From NCBI RefSeq assembly GCF_000711725.1, contig NZ_JONP01000009.1:124001-188000 (forward strand): a DNA stretch of 64,000 nucleotides, given 5' to 3'. Below the pieces are notes generated by a model. The model did no database searches and was not told the DNA's origin. It worked only from the letters and a program-made list of their open reading frames with translations. The position numbers and the translations under genes were made by a program. The stretch comes from Roseomonas aerilata DSM 19363 (GTDB taxonomy: Bacteria; Pseudomonadota; Alphaproteobacteria; Acetobacterales; Acetobacteraceae). Below are positions 1 through 8,074 of the stretch, in pieces. Position 1 is the stretch's first letter; each line of letters opens with the position of its first letter.

Positions 1-825
1 GGGGCGATCGGCGATGCGGCGGAGCGCGCGCGCGGCGCGGCCTCCCGCGCGGTGGATGCGATCACCGGTGTTGCCTCCAGCGCGGCGGAGGCGATCTCGG
101 ACACCGCATCGAGCGCGGCCAGTGCGACCTCGCGCCTTGCGGGGGGCGTCGCCGATGCGACCTCCGGTGCGGCTTCGGGCGCCGCCGGAACGGCGGACCA
201 CCTGCTCCACCAGGCGCGCGAGGGTGTCGGGCGGGCCGCCGATGCGGGCTCCGCCCGCGCAGGGTCGCTCGCCTCCTCCGCCGCGAGCGGCTGGAGCCGG
301 ATTGCCGAGGAGCAGCCGCTGCTGCTGGGCGCGCTGGGCCTCGCCCTCGGCGCCGCGCTCGGCGCCATCCTCCCGCGCACGCGGACCGAGGACGAGCTGA
401 TGGGCCGTACCAGCGACGAGCTGACCGAACGCGCGGGTGCCGCAGCCCAGAGCGGGATGGAGCGCGCGGCGGAGATGGCCGGGCAGCAGCTCAACCGGGC
501 CCAGTCAGTGGTGGCGGATACCTATGCCATCTCGAAGGACAAGCTGAACAAGGATGGTCTCACGGCCGATACGGTCGGCGACGTGGTCGGCACCGCTACG
601 TCCCGCCTCGCCGATGCGGCGAAGGAAACCGTGCGCGGCGTGACCGAGGAAGCCCGAAGGGGGTTGGGCAGCGAAGAGGCAGCGGAGCATCAGGCTTCGC
701 CGACGCAGGGAACGGGGCAGGCCAAGCCCGTTGCCCCGGCGAGCGGGGCGACTGATCCGACCGCCTTTCCCGCGGCCACGCCCAACTCCGGCGCTGGCTC
801 GACGACGCGCAGCGGGCCGCTCTGA
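1..825 (+). CDS. Ala-rich membrane-anchored protein, N-terminus cut by window edge
   Basis: The reading frame is open from base 1, so the true start probably lies upstream; a GTG at 52 is the only start seen inside the window. About 274 residues are visible. Ala/Ser/Thr-rich amphipathic stretches occupy the first ~95 residues. A motif beginning EEQPLLLGA then leads into a Gly/Ala hydrophobic helix (about visible residues 106-125) and a short basic patch, as in the C-terminal anchors of YqjD/ElaB and DUF3618-type proteins. A charged helical part and a Pro/Gly/Ser-rich tail follow. By analogy it may be an inner-membrane-anchored stress or ribosome-associated protein, but that is inference. Its 3' end faces the CinA-C gene across a triple-hairpin region. 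Confidence 0.7.
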   Translation, partial: GAIGDAAERARGAASRAVDAITGVASSAAEAISDTASSAASATSRLAGGVADATSGAASGAAGTADHLLHQAREGVGRAADAGSARAGSLASSAASGWSRIAEEQPLLLGALGLALGAALGAILPRTRTEDELMGRTSDELTERAGAAAQSGMERAAEMAGQQLNRAQSVVADTYAISKDKLNKDGLTADTVGDVVGTATSRLADAAKETVRGVTEEARRGLGSEEAAEHQASPTQGTGQAKPVAPASGATDPTAFPAATPNSGAGSTTRSGPL

Positions 826-848
826 GGCGGTCGGTTCGCTGCGGCCGT

Positions 849-869
849 GGAGAGGGCTCTGCCCTCTCC
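849..869. terminator. perfect 9-bp hairpin, first of three
   Basis: GGAGAGGGC, a TCT loop, then GCCCTCTCC: a perfect 9-bp stem about 25 bases after the stop of the first gene. There is no T-tract. The position between two converging genes suggests a terminator or mRNA 3'-end stabiliser. Confidence 0.55.
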
Positions 870-874
870 GCATC

Positions 875-893
875 TCCGAGGCAGTGCCTCGGA
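875..893. terminator. perfect inverted repeat, second of three
   Basis: TCCGAGGCA, G, TGCCTCGGA: a perfect 9-bp inverted repeat (8 bp with a 3-base loop) starting six bases after the first hairpin. No T-run follows. It is read here as part of a compound terminator. Confidence 0.5.
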
Positions 894-958
894 TCCATCA
901 AGGGTTTGAGGCCGCTGGATTCCCGTCTGGCTTTCGCGGGGCCTTCCTGAACATGCCG

Positions 959-985
959 GCGCCTCGGGTCATGGACCCGAGGCGC
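959..985. terminator. perfect 11-bp hairpin, third of three
   Basis: GCGCCTCGGGT, loop CATGG, ACCCGAGGCGC: a perfect 11-bp stem about 95 bases before the 3' end of the minus-strand CinA-C gene. It could stop transcription from either side. The rest of the 826-1078 gap holds no convincing gene. Confidence 0.55.
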
Positions 986-1078
986 ACTGGCGGCTTAGTG
1001 ATTCCAAACAGATCGAAAAAGATGATGGTGAGGGTTCGGGGAGCGGGCGTATTCTTTTCCTCTCCTGCCATCAGACGT

Positions 1079-1576
1079 TCAGGAAGAGGCTGACCCCGCC
1101 TCGAGTGCCTCCGCCATCAAATCGAGCAGAGCGCTGGCGAAGTCGCGCATGTTCCTTGCCCGGACGGCCGATCCTGTCTCGATCGTCCGCACAAGCTCGA
1201 TCGGCCCCGAGATGGCGAGGCAGCTGTGGCCTGCAGCGTCACCGTAGCGGTTGCCGGAGGGCCCAGCGGCGCCGGTTTCCGCGATGCCCCAACTTGTTCC
1301 GAAGCGTTCCCGCAGGGTGCGGGCGAGGAGTTGGGCATAGGGCTCGGAGGAGGAGCGCATGCCCGCCATCCGCTCCGGCGTGATGCCAAGGAGCGCAGCC
1401 CGGGCCTCGGCCGTGTAAACCACCGCGCCGCCCAGGAAGTATGCGCTGGCGCCGGGCACGGCGAGCAACGCGGCGGAGACGAGCCCGCCGCTGGAGGATT
1501 CTGCGACGGCGACCGTCTCCCGGCGGGCCTTCAGCATGGCCCCGATGGCGGCCGCACGGGGCAGGATGACGTCCAT
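1079..1576 (-). CDS. CinA C-terminal domain amidohydrolase (PncC-like)
   Basis: 165 residues, the size of stand-alone CinA-C/PncC proteins. These deamidate nicotinamide mononucleotide to nicotinate mononucleotide in the cytoplasm, as part of NAD salvage. The family's ESCTGG signature is present as ESSSGG near residue 28, followed by a VPGASAYFLGG segment and an ETGAAGPSG segment matching the usual GIAGPGG-type loop. The ATG at 1576 is preferred over a longer in-frame form because GAGGTG sits five bases upstream. The Cys-to-Ser and loop changes make the exact substrate less certain; a diverged CinA-C with another amide substrate is possible. Confidence 0.8.
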   Translation of the reverse strand: MDVILPRAAAIGAMLKARRETVAVAESSSGGLVSAALLAVPGASAYFLGGAVVYTAEARAALLGITPERMAGMRSSSEPYAQLLARTLRERFGTSWGIAETGAAGPSGNRYGDAAGHSCLAISGPIELVRTIETGSAVRARNMRDFASALLDLMAEALEAGSASS

Positions 1577-1655
1577 GGCTTCACCTCGGGCCGTTTCGTC
1601 CCCATTCCTGTCGCAGCGGCCGGGCGCGGGCAAGCCGCGACCCGGCCGCTGGCCT

Positions 1656-3212
1656 TTAGCCCGGCGAGGCCGGGGCGGGCTGCGGGGCCGGATCCGCAGG
1701 CGCAGGCTCAGGTGCCGGCGCGGCGCGCAACCGCGCGGCGTTCTCCTCGAGGGTGGAGATTTCCTGCCGACGCTGGGTCGCCTGCTCGATCAGCGCCGCC
1801 ACCTCGGCCCGCAGGCGCTCCAGGCCGGAGCCGGAGGTGGTGATATCCGCCTGAAGCGCCGTCGAGCGGCCCTCCAGCGCGCGCAGGCGTGCCGTGGCTT
1901 CCTCGATGTTGCGGGCCAGTTCGGCGTTGCGGGCGGTGCTCTCCTCCACCTCCTTGCGGCGGGCGGCGAGGTCGTTTTCGCTGGCCGTCGCGGCCTGCCG
2001 GAGCTCGCCGAGGCGGCGGTCGGCCTCGGCCAGGGCCTGCTGGCGGCCAGCCAGCGCGGCTTCTGCCTCGCTGACCTGGGTGCGGAGCGCGGTCGCGCGC
2101 TCCTCCATGGCGGCGGCCTGCTGCTGGGAGGCGGCGGCCGCCTGCTGGGCTGCGGCAGCGGCCTGCTGCGCATTGGCGAGGTTGCCGTTCAGCTCCGCCA
2201 GCCGCGCCTCGGCGGGCGCGATCGCCTCCGCGGCTTGGCGCAGCTCGCCCAGGCGGCCTTCGGCGGCGGTCGCGGCGGCGGTTGCCTCGGCCACGCGGGC
2301 CTGGGCCACGCGGAGCGCCTCGGCGGCGGCCTGGGTGTTGCGGTTCAGCTCGGCCAGCCGCGTCTCGGCGCCGGCCAGTTCGCCCTGGCGGGCGGCGAGG
2401 GCAGCTTCGGCGGCGGTGATCGCCTCGCGCAGCTGCTGGGCGCGCCCGTCGGCACCGGCAATGGCGGACTGGCGGGTGGTCAGTGCCTCCTGCGCCTGCC
2501 CGGTTTCGGCGACGAGAGCGGCGACGCGGGCCTGGGCGGCCTCGGCGGCGGCGCTCAGCTCGGCGGTCCGCGCCTGGGCCTCACGCAACGCCCCTGCTGC
2601 GGCCTGCTGCTGGCTGCTGAGGGAGGCGAGTTCCGACCGGCGCTGAGCCAGGGCGGTCTCGGCCTCGGTCACCTGGGCGCGCGCCTGATCAAGCGCGGCG
2701 GCCGCGGCCTGGGCCTGCTGGCGGAGGTCGTTCACCTGGCTCTCGGTCGCGCGGGAAGCGGCGGTCAGCTCGTTCACCCGCGCCTCCGCGGCGCTGCCCT
2801 GCTGGGACAGCTCGGCGAGGCGGGCCTGGGCGGCCTGCGTGCCGGTGGCGAGTTCACGGCCGCGGGCCTCGGCCTGGGCGGTCGCGGCACGGACGGCTTC
2901 GGCGCGCTGGTTGAGCGAGGCGAGGTCGCCATTCGCCTGCCGCTCGCGTGCCAGGGTGCCGTCGAGGTCCGCGAGGCGGGCGGCCTGGCCGCGCCGTGCT
3001 GCCTCCGCGCTCTCCAGCCGGTTCCCGCGCGAGATCGCCATGGACCAGCCGATGACGAGCAGGAGGAGCAGCACGCCGAGCGTGCCGATGACGGTCCAGG
3101 AGAGGCCGAGGATGCCCGGCCTGGGGGCGGAACCGGCGGCCGGCTTCGCCGCCGTCGCGGGAGCCGGGCCTCCCCGGCCCGGGGGGGCGCCGTTGCGCTG
3201 GTTGTTTGCCAT
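1656..3212 (-). CDS. single-span membrane protein with long coiled coil
   Basis: 518 residues. A Pro/Gly/Ala-rich cytoplasmic N-terminus of about 32 residues leads to one transmembrane helix (about 34-60, ending WSMAI). More than 400 residues of almost unbroken Ala/Glu/Gln/Arg-rich heptads follow, with recurring units of the form AEARLAELxxxxQAA and ALAxRQxxLxxAE. The tail is a Pro/Ala-rich segment of about 25 residues. The ATG at 3212 is used; a longer form would add only low-complexity residues. No catalytic domain is visible. It resembles generic periplasmic coiled-coil (Smc- or TolA-like) spacers; a structural or septal/envelope role is only a guess. A similar but lipid-anchored coiled-coil protein is encoded at 58233-59807. 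Confidence 0.7.
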   Translation of the reverse strand: MANNQRNGAPPGRGGPAPATAAKPAAGSAPRPGILGLSWTVIGTLGVLLLLLVIGWSMAISRGNRLESAEAARRGQAARLADLDGTLARERQANGDLASLNQRAEAVRAATAQAEARGRELATGTQAAQARLAELSQQGSAAEARVNELTAASRATESQVNDLRQQAQAAAAALDQARAQVTEAETALAQRRSELASLSSQQQAAAGALREAQARTAELSAAAEAAQARVAALVAETGQAQEALTTRQSAIAGADGRAQQLREAITAAEAALAARQGELAGAETRLAELNRNTQAAAEALRVAQARVAEATAAATAAEGRLGELRQAAEAIAPAEARLAELNGNLANAQQAAAAAQQAAAASQQQAAAMEERATALRTQVSEAEAALAGRQQALAEADRRLGELRQAATASENDLAARRKEVEESTARNAELARNIEEATARLRALEGRSTALQADITTSGSGLERLRAEVAALIEQATQRRQEISTLEENAARLRAAPAPEPAPADPAPQPAPASPG

Positions 3213-3547
3213 GGTGTCGCGCCTCAGAGGGGGGTGGCGGTGCGCCGGGCCTGGGGGTGGCCCGGAGTCGCGTGGCACTTAGCCGGGCGGCGCGCGGGGC
3301 GCGAGACAAGGGAAAGGCACCCCGCCAGAATGTGAGGGGCCGCCGGGCGCGGGTGGTCTGCTTGCCTCGCCTGCCGCTGCGGCCTAGCCTCGCTAAAGAA
3401 CTGAACGGAAAAGAGCCCGCGCCGCTGAGCGTTGGGACGGGGAGGGGCGAGGATGCGCGACGCGCCTCGGTGCCTCCCTGCCGTTCGCACGGCCGGCGGG
3501 GAGGGCGCTTCCGACCCTCGCCCGGCGGCATCGCTGGAGAGCCTCAC
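3213..3547. other. divergent intergenic region, 335 bases
   Basis: The stretch separates two divergent genes and must hold their promoters. It is GC-rich. The least GC-rich part is around 3390-3415, with AAAGAACTGAACGGAAAAG. I see no recognisable operator, riboswitch or small gene. The plus-strand frame stays open through it, but its residues look random (Arg/Gly/Pro-rich), so I do not extend the downstream gene into it. Confidence 0.6.
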
Positions 3548-4441
3548 TTGACCGAACAGACCGCTTCCGTCCTCCGCGCGGGCGATGCCTTCCGCTGGCC
3601 AGGGGGCGCGCGGGTCGGGATCGTCTTCAACATCGCCTATGAGGGCTGGTCCGAGGGGCAGGTGCCTGGCATCGGCCCGATGGGCAATCCGCTGAAGCCC
3701 GGCTTCTTTGACGCAAACGCCGCGAGCTGGGGCCTCTATGGCGCGACGCGCGGCATCTGGCGCGCGCTGGAAGTGGCCGCGCGGAACGGCGTGAAGACGA
3801 GCGTGATGACGAACGGCGTGCTGGCGGAGAAATGGCCCGACACGGTGCGCGCCATCCATCGCGGCGGGCATGAGGTGGTGGCGCATTCCTACGGGATGGA
3901 CGTCATCCCCGTTTACCTCGACGAGGCCGGGCAGCGGGAGAACATCCGCCGAACCACCGGGCTGATCGCGGACATCACGGGCGAAGCGCCGCGCGGCTGG
4001 ATCAGCCCGCGCGGCACGGGCAGCCCGATCCATGTCGGCCTGCTGGCCGAGGCCGGCTACCTGCACCACGGCGACTGCAACGACGACGACCTGCCCTACC
4101 TCGCGCGGGAGGGCGGCGCGGAGATCGTCGCCATCCCGCTCATCATGGACGTGAACGACCTGCCGAGTGCCATCCGCTACGGCAACAACGCGCGCGCCAT
4201 GCTGGAGCAGTTCCAGGACGCCTTCGCCGCGATGCGCGAGCGCGAGACGCGGCCGGTGATGCTCGACGTGACGATCCACACGCATGTCTACGGCCGCCCG
4301 GCCGGGGCCTGGGTCTTCGACGAGATCATGCGGCAGGTAAAGGCCGCGAGCGATGTCTGGACGGGCACGCGGCTGGAGGCGGCGGAGCACCTGATGGCGA
4401 ACCGCGGCGCGCTGACGGCCACGCCTCATGTCGCGGGCTAG
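3548..4441 (+). CDS. polysaccharide deacetylase family protein (PuuE-like fold)
   Basis: 297 residues from a TTG start at 3548, chosen because GGAGAG lies six bases upstream and similarity to the family begins just after it. NodB/PuuE-type features visible are a first strand with FNIAYEGW, GHEVVAHSYGMD, a substrate loop GWISPRGTGSP, a DLPYL segment and IHTHVYGRP near the C-terminus. Members with this layout hydrolyse amide bonds in small ureides or N-acyl sugars in the cytoplasm; no secretion signal is present here. The stop codon overlaps the start of the Bug gene that follows (14 bases), so the two are probably co-translated and the enzyme may act on a compound bound by that protein. The exact substrate cannot be told. 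Confidence 0.75.
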   Translation: MTEQTASVLRAGDAFRWPGGARVGIVFNIAYEGWSEGQVPGIGPMGNPLKPGFFDANAASWGLYGATRGIWRALEVAARNGVKTSVMTNGVLAEKWPDTVRAIHRGGHEVVAHSYGMDVIPVYLDEAGQRENIRRTTGLIADITGEAPRGWISPRGTGSPIHVGLLAEAGYLHHGDCNDDDLPYLAREGGAEIVAIPLIMDVNDLPSAIRYGNNARAMLEQFQDAFAAMRERETRPVMLDVTIHTHVYGRPAGAWVFDEIMRQVKAASDVWTGTRLEAAEHLMANRGALTATPHVAG

Positions 4442-5411
4442 CGGCGTGCTCGGCCGGCGCGGGTTGCTCGGCGGGGCGGCGCTCTTCCCGCTCGCGGCCT
4501 CGGCCCAGGCCCCGGCGGGTGCCTGGCCGGACCGGCCGGTGCGGATGGCCGTCGCCTTCGCGCCCGCGGGGCCTGCGGATCTCGTCGGGCGCATCGTGGG
4601 CGACCGGCTGACCCAGATCTGGGGACAGGCAGCCGTGATCGAGAACCGCGCGGGGGCGGGTGGCAATATCGGCGCGCAACTCGTCGCCCGGGCACGGCCG
4701 GACGGCTACACCGCGCTCGTCACCACCAGCGCCTTCGCGGTGAACCCGAGCCTTTCCCGCAGCACCGGCTATCGGCCGGAGGAGCTGGTACCGGCGGCGC
4801 TCATGGCCTCCACGCCGAACCTACTGGCGGTGCGGCCGGACTTCCCGGCGAAGGATATCGGGGAGCTGATCGCCTACGCGCGCCGGCAGCCGCTGAACTT
4901 CGGCAGCGCGGGCGTCGGCACCACCCCGCATCTTTCGGCGGAGCGGCTATTCCGGCTGCTGGCGAAGGTGGACGCGCAGCACATCCCCTTCACCGGCGCC
5001 GGCCCGGCACTGACGGCCGTGCTCGGCGGGCAGTTGGAGCTGGCCAGCGTGGCGCTGCCGGCGGCGATGGAGATGGTGCGGCAGGGGAGCGTGCGCGGGC
5101 TGGCCGTGACCGGCGCGCACCGCTCCGCCGCGCTTCCCGAGGTGCCGACGCTGGAGGAGCAGGGCTTCACCGGCGTGGACGACGTGACCTGGACCGCCCT
5201 GTTCTTCCCCGCCGCCACGCCCGCCGCCATCGTCGCCAAGGCGAATGCCGACGTGGCGCAGGCGCTGGTCGACCCCGGGACGCGGAGCCGGCTGGAGGCG
5301 GTGGGCTTCGACGCGATGGGCGGGAGCCTGGAGGAGGCCTCCACCTACGTGGCGAACGAGATCCGCCGCTGGGGCGAGGTTGTGCGGGCGGTGGGCATCA
5401 CCACGGATTAG
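4428..5411 (+). CDS. Bug/TctC-family tripartite tricarboxylate transporter solute-binding protein
   Basis: 327 residues, the usual Bug length. It begins with a Tat-like signal (GRRGLLGGAALFPLAASAQA, residues about 9-28), then the family pattern WPDRPVRMAVAFAPAG, NRAGAGGNIGAQ and FGSAGVGTTPHLSAE, a central GQLELA segment, and EVPTLEEQGF. The protein binds a carboxylated solute in the periplasm. No TctA/TctB membrane subunits are in the window, the normal situation for orphan Bug proteins, which may use distant permeases or serve as sensors. It starts inside the end of the deacetylase gene, so the ligand is probably related to that enzyme's substrate. Confidence 0.9.
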   Translation: MSRASGVLGRRGLLGGAALFPLAASAQAPAGAWPDRPVRMAVAFAPAGPADLVGRIVGDRLTQIWGQAAVIENRAGAGGNIGAQLVARARPDGYTALVTTSAFAVNPSLSRSTGYRPEELVPAALMASTPNLLAVRPDFPAKDIGELIAYARRQPLNFGSAGVGTTPHLSAERLFRLLAKVDAQHIPFTGAGPALTAVLGGQLELASVALPAAMEMVRQGSVRGLAVTGAHRSAALPEVPTLEEQGFTGVDDVTWTALFFPAATPAAIVAKANADVAQALVDPGTRSRLEAVGFDAMGGSLEEASTYVANEIRRWGEVVRAVGITTD

Positions 5412-5440
5412 GCCGCCCCGCGGTTCATAGAGAGCTCCAT

Positions 5441-7516
5441 ATGACCAGCCCCGTCGATCCCCGCCCCACTCTCGCCACGCCGGACGACGATCCGTGGCTC
5501 TGGCTGGAGGAAGTTGAGGGGGAGCGGGCGCTCGCCTGGGTGGACGGACAGAACGCGACGACGCTCGCACGGCTGGCGGATGCTCGCTTCGAGGCGGAAC
5601 GGGAGGCGGTGCGGCGCGTGCTCGACCGGCCGGACAAGCTGCCCTTCGTCACGCGGCGCGGCGAATGGCTCTACAACTTCTGGCAGGACGCTGGGCATCC
5701 GCGCGGACTTTGGCGGCGGGCGTCGCTCGAATCCTACCGCGACCCTGAGCCCGACTGGGACGTGCTGCTCGACCTCGACGCCCTCGCGCGGGAGGAGGGG
5801 GAGGACTGGGTCTGGAGCGGCGCCGCCACCCTGCCGGGGAGCCATGACCTCGCCATCCTCCGCCTCTCGCGCGGCGGCGGGGATGCGGTGGTGCTGCGCG
5901 AGTTCAGCCTCGCGGATCGCCGCTTCGTCGAGGATGGTTTCGTGCTGCCGGAGGCCAAGAGCAGCGCCGACTGGATCGACCGGGACACGCTGCTCGTCTC
6001 ATCCGCGCTGGGGGAGGGGATGGCGACGCGCTCGGGCTACGCGCGCACGGTGCGGCTCTGGCTGCGAGGCACCGATCCGCTGGCGGCGCCGGTGCTTTTC
6101 GAGTGCGATCCCGATCATATGGGTGCCTGGGGCGGCGTGGACCGGGAGGTGCCGGGACGGCTGGTCTTCATCGACCAGATCGGCTTCTACGACACCACCG
6201 TTCATCTCGGCGACCGAAGCGGCGCGGGGCCCGCGATCGACCTGCCGGCGGACGCCGACTTCCGTTGGCAGCGCGGCTGGCTGGCGGTGCGGCCGCGCAG
6301 CGCCTGGACGGTGGGCGGCACGACCCACGCGCCCGACACGCTGCTCGGCATCCGGTTCGATGCGTTCATGGCGGGCGCGCGTGACTTCCGCGTGCTCTTC
6401 ACCCCCGGCGAGCGGCGGGCTTTGCAGGGTTTCTTCTGGTGCGACGGGCGCCTCGTCGCCTCGGTGCTGGACGAGCTGCGGCCGGTCTTCATCGTCTTCA
6501 CGCCCGGTGAGGAATGGCGGAGCGCCGGGCTGCCGGGCCTGCCGGAAGCCGGCGTCGCGCATCTCTGGCCGCTCGACAGCGAGGCCGAGGAATCGGACGG
6601 CAGCCTGCTCGCGCAGTTCGAGGATCCGGTGACCCCCCCGAGCCTGCTGCTGACGGACACCGCGCTCTCGGCGCCGCTGCTGCTCCGCCGCTCCTCCGCG
6701 ACCTATGACGCGACTGGCTGCGTGGTGACGCGGCACGAGGCGATTTCCGTGGATGGGGAGCGCATCCCCTATGTGCAGACGGGGCCGGTGGGAGAGACGG
6801 GCGAGGCGCCGGTGCATCTCTCCGGCTATGGCGGCTTCCGCATTTCCCGCCTGCCGAACTACCAGGGGATGCAGGGCAAGCTCTGGCTGGAGCGGGGCGG
6901 CACCACGGTGGTCGCGAATATCCGCGGCGGCGGGGAGTTCGGCACGCGCTGGCACGAGGCCGGGCGCCGAGAAGGCAAGCGGCTGTCGCATGACGACTTC
7001 GCCGCCGTGGCCGCCGATCTCGTGCGACGCGGCGTGACACGGCCCGGGCGGATCGCGGCGGAGGGCGGCTCCAACGGCGGGCTGCTGATCGCCAACATGC
7101 TGACCCGCTATCCCGAGCGCTTCGGTGCGCTGTTCTGCACGATCCCGCTCATCGACATGCGCCGCTACAGCAAGCTGCTGGCCGGCGCGAGCTGGATTGC
7201 GGAGTACGGCGACCCCGACAAGCCCGAGGACTGGGCGTTCCTCCAGCACATGTCCGCCTATCACGTGGCGGAGCCCGAGCGGCCCTATCCGCCGATCCTG
7301 CTGGCCACCACGCGGCGCGACGACCGCGTGCATCCCGGCCACGCCCGCAAGATGGCGGCGAAGTTGCAGGCCATGGGCTATCCGGCACTGTTCCACGAGC
7401 CGGCGGCGGGCGGGCACGGCTACGGCAAGGACAATGCGGAGGTGGCGGGCTTCGCGGCCCTCGGCGCCGCTTTCCTGCGGCGCGCGATCGGCTGGGAGGC
7501 GGATCAGCCGGGATAG
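5441..7516 (+). CDS. S9A prolyl oligopeptidase-family serine peptidase
   Basis: 691 residues, close to oligopeptidase B/prolyl oligopeptidase length. The N-terminus has the family opening DDPWLWLEEVEGERALAWV and enters a seven-bladed propeller that occupies about residues 60-400. The C-terminal alpha/beta-hydrolase domain carries the catalytic triad: Ser544 in GGSNGG, Asp627 or 628 in RRDDRVHPGHA, and His659 in GGHGYGKDN. No signal peptide is visible, so it should act in the cytoplasm on short peptides. GAGAG lies before the ATG. Its 3' end overlaps the 3' end of greB on the other strand by 13 bases. Confidence 0.92.
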   Translation: MTSPVDPRPTLATPDDDPWLWLEEVEGERALAWVDGQNATTLARLADARFEAEREAVRRVLDRPDKLPFVTRRGEWLYNFWQDAGHPRGLWRRASLESYRDPEPDWDVLLDLDALAREEGEDWVWSGAATLPGSHDLAILRLSRGGGDAVVLREFSLADRRFVEDGFVLPEAKSSADWIDRDTLLVSSALGEGMATRSGYARTVRLWLRGTDPLAAPVLFECDPDHMGAWGGVDREVPGRLVFIDQIGFYDTTVHLGDRSGAGPAIDLPADADFRWQRGWLAVRPRSAWTVGGTTHAPDTLLGIRFDAFMAGARDFRVLFTPGERRALQGFFWCDGRLVASVLDELRPVFIVFTPGEEWRSAGLPGLPEAGVAHLWPLDSEAEESDGSLLAQFEDPVTPPSLLLTDTALSAPLLLRRSSATYDATGCVVTRHEAISVDGERIPYVQTGPVGETGEAPVHLSGYGGFRISRLPNYQGMQGKLWLERGGTTVVANIRGGGEFGTRWHEAGRREGKRLSHDDFAAVAADLVRRGVTRPGRIAAEGGSNGGLLIANMLTRYPERFGALFCTIPLIDMRRYSKLLAGASWIAEYGDPDKPEDWAFLQHMSAYHVAEPERPYPPILLATTRRDDRVHPGHARKMAAKLQAMGYPALFHEPAAGGHGYGKDNAEVAGFAALGAAFLRRAIGWEADQPG

Positions 7517-8019
7517 GCGATGGCGGTGATCTCGACGGAGGAGGGACCGGCGGGCGTGCGGACCGTCACCTCGTCGCCCACGCGCGCGCTCAGCAGGGCG
7601 AGCGCCATCGGGGAGGCGATGCTGATCTTGCCGGCGGCCATGTTCGCCTCGTCCTCGCCGACGATGGTGACGCGGCCTTCCTCGTCCCGCTCGTTCAGGT
7701 AGGTGACGGTCGCGCCGAAGAAGACGCGGTCGCGCTGCTTCTGGGCGGCGGGATCGACGATCTCGGCGGACTGGAGGCGATGGCCGAGGTAGCGCAGGCG
7801 CCGGTCGATTTCGCGCAAGCGGCGCTTGCCCTCCTTATAATCGGCGTTCTCGCTGCGGTCGCCGTTGCCGGCGGCCCAGGAGACGATCTCCACGACGCGG
7901 TGCCGCTCGGCCTTGCAGGCCTCGTACTCGGCACGCAACGCGGTTTCTCCGGCGGGCGTCATGTAGAACTTGCCGCGGGGCAAGCCCGGCGGCGGGGCGG
8001 CCTCGTCTTCGTCGTCCAC
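7504..8019 (-). CDS. greB: transcription elongation factor GreB
   Basis: 171 residues. An N-terminal coiled-coil finger contains WAAGNGDRSENADYKEGKRR followed by LREIDRRLRYL, the conserved GreA/GreB tip (acidic DxxENADY) that enters the RNA polymerase secondary channel and stimulates cleavage of backtracked RNA. The C-terminal FKBP-like domain holds VFFGATVTYL, ISIASPMALALL and GDEVTVRTPAG. The spacing and the VFFGA motif point to GreB rather than GreA. The GTG at 8019 gives the family's usual length; a longer in-frame form adds unrelated Arg/Pro-rich sequence. The acidic leader (DDEDEA) is an extension relative to E. coli GreB. Confidence 0.92.
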   Translation of the reverse strand: MDDEDEAAPPPGLPRGKFYMTPAGETALRAEYEACKAERHRVVEIVSWAAGNGDRSENADYKEGKRRLREIDRRLRYLGHRLQSAEIVDPAAQKQRDRVFFGATVTYLNERDEEGRVTIVGEDEANMAAGKISIASPMALALLSARVGDEVTVRTPAGPSSVEITAIAYPG

Positions 8020-8074
8020 TGATCCGTCTTTCAGGCCGTTGGGACCGCGGCGCCCCGCGGTCCCCTGGTTGGGC

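Noticed and set aside
1790-3282. Several long open frames antisense and in other frames of the coiled-coil gene
   Set aside because: Long alternative frames are expected in repetitive GC-rich coding DNA; the coiled-coil frame alone has regular heptads and a membrane helix.
3206-3547. N-terminal extension of the polysaccharide deacetylase by about 114 residues
   Set aside because: The extension is low-complexity Arg/Gly/Pro and would start inside the divergent gene; the TTG at 3548 has a ribosome site and fits the family.
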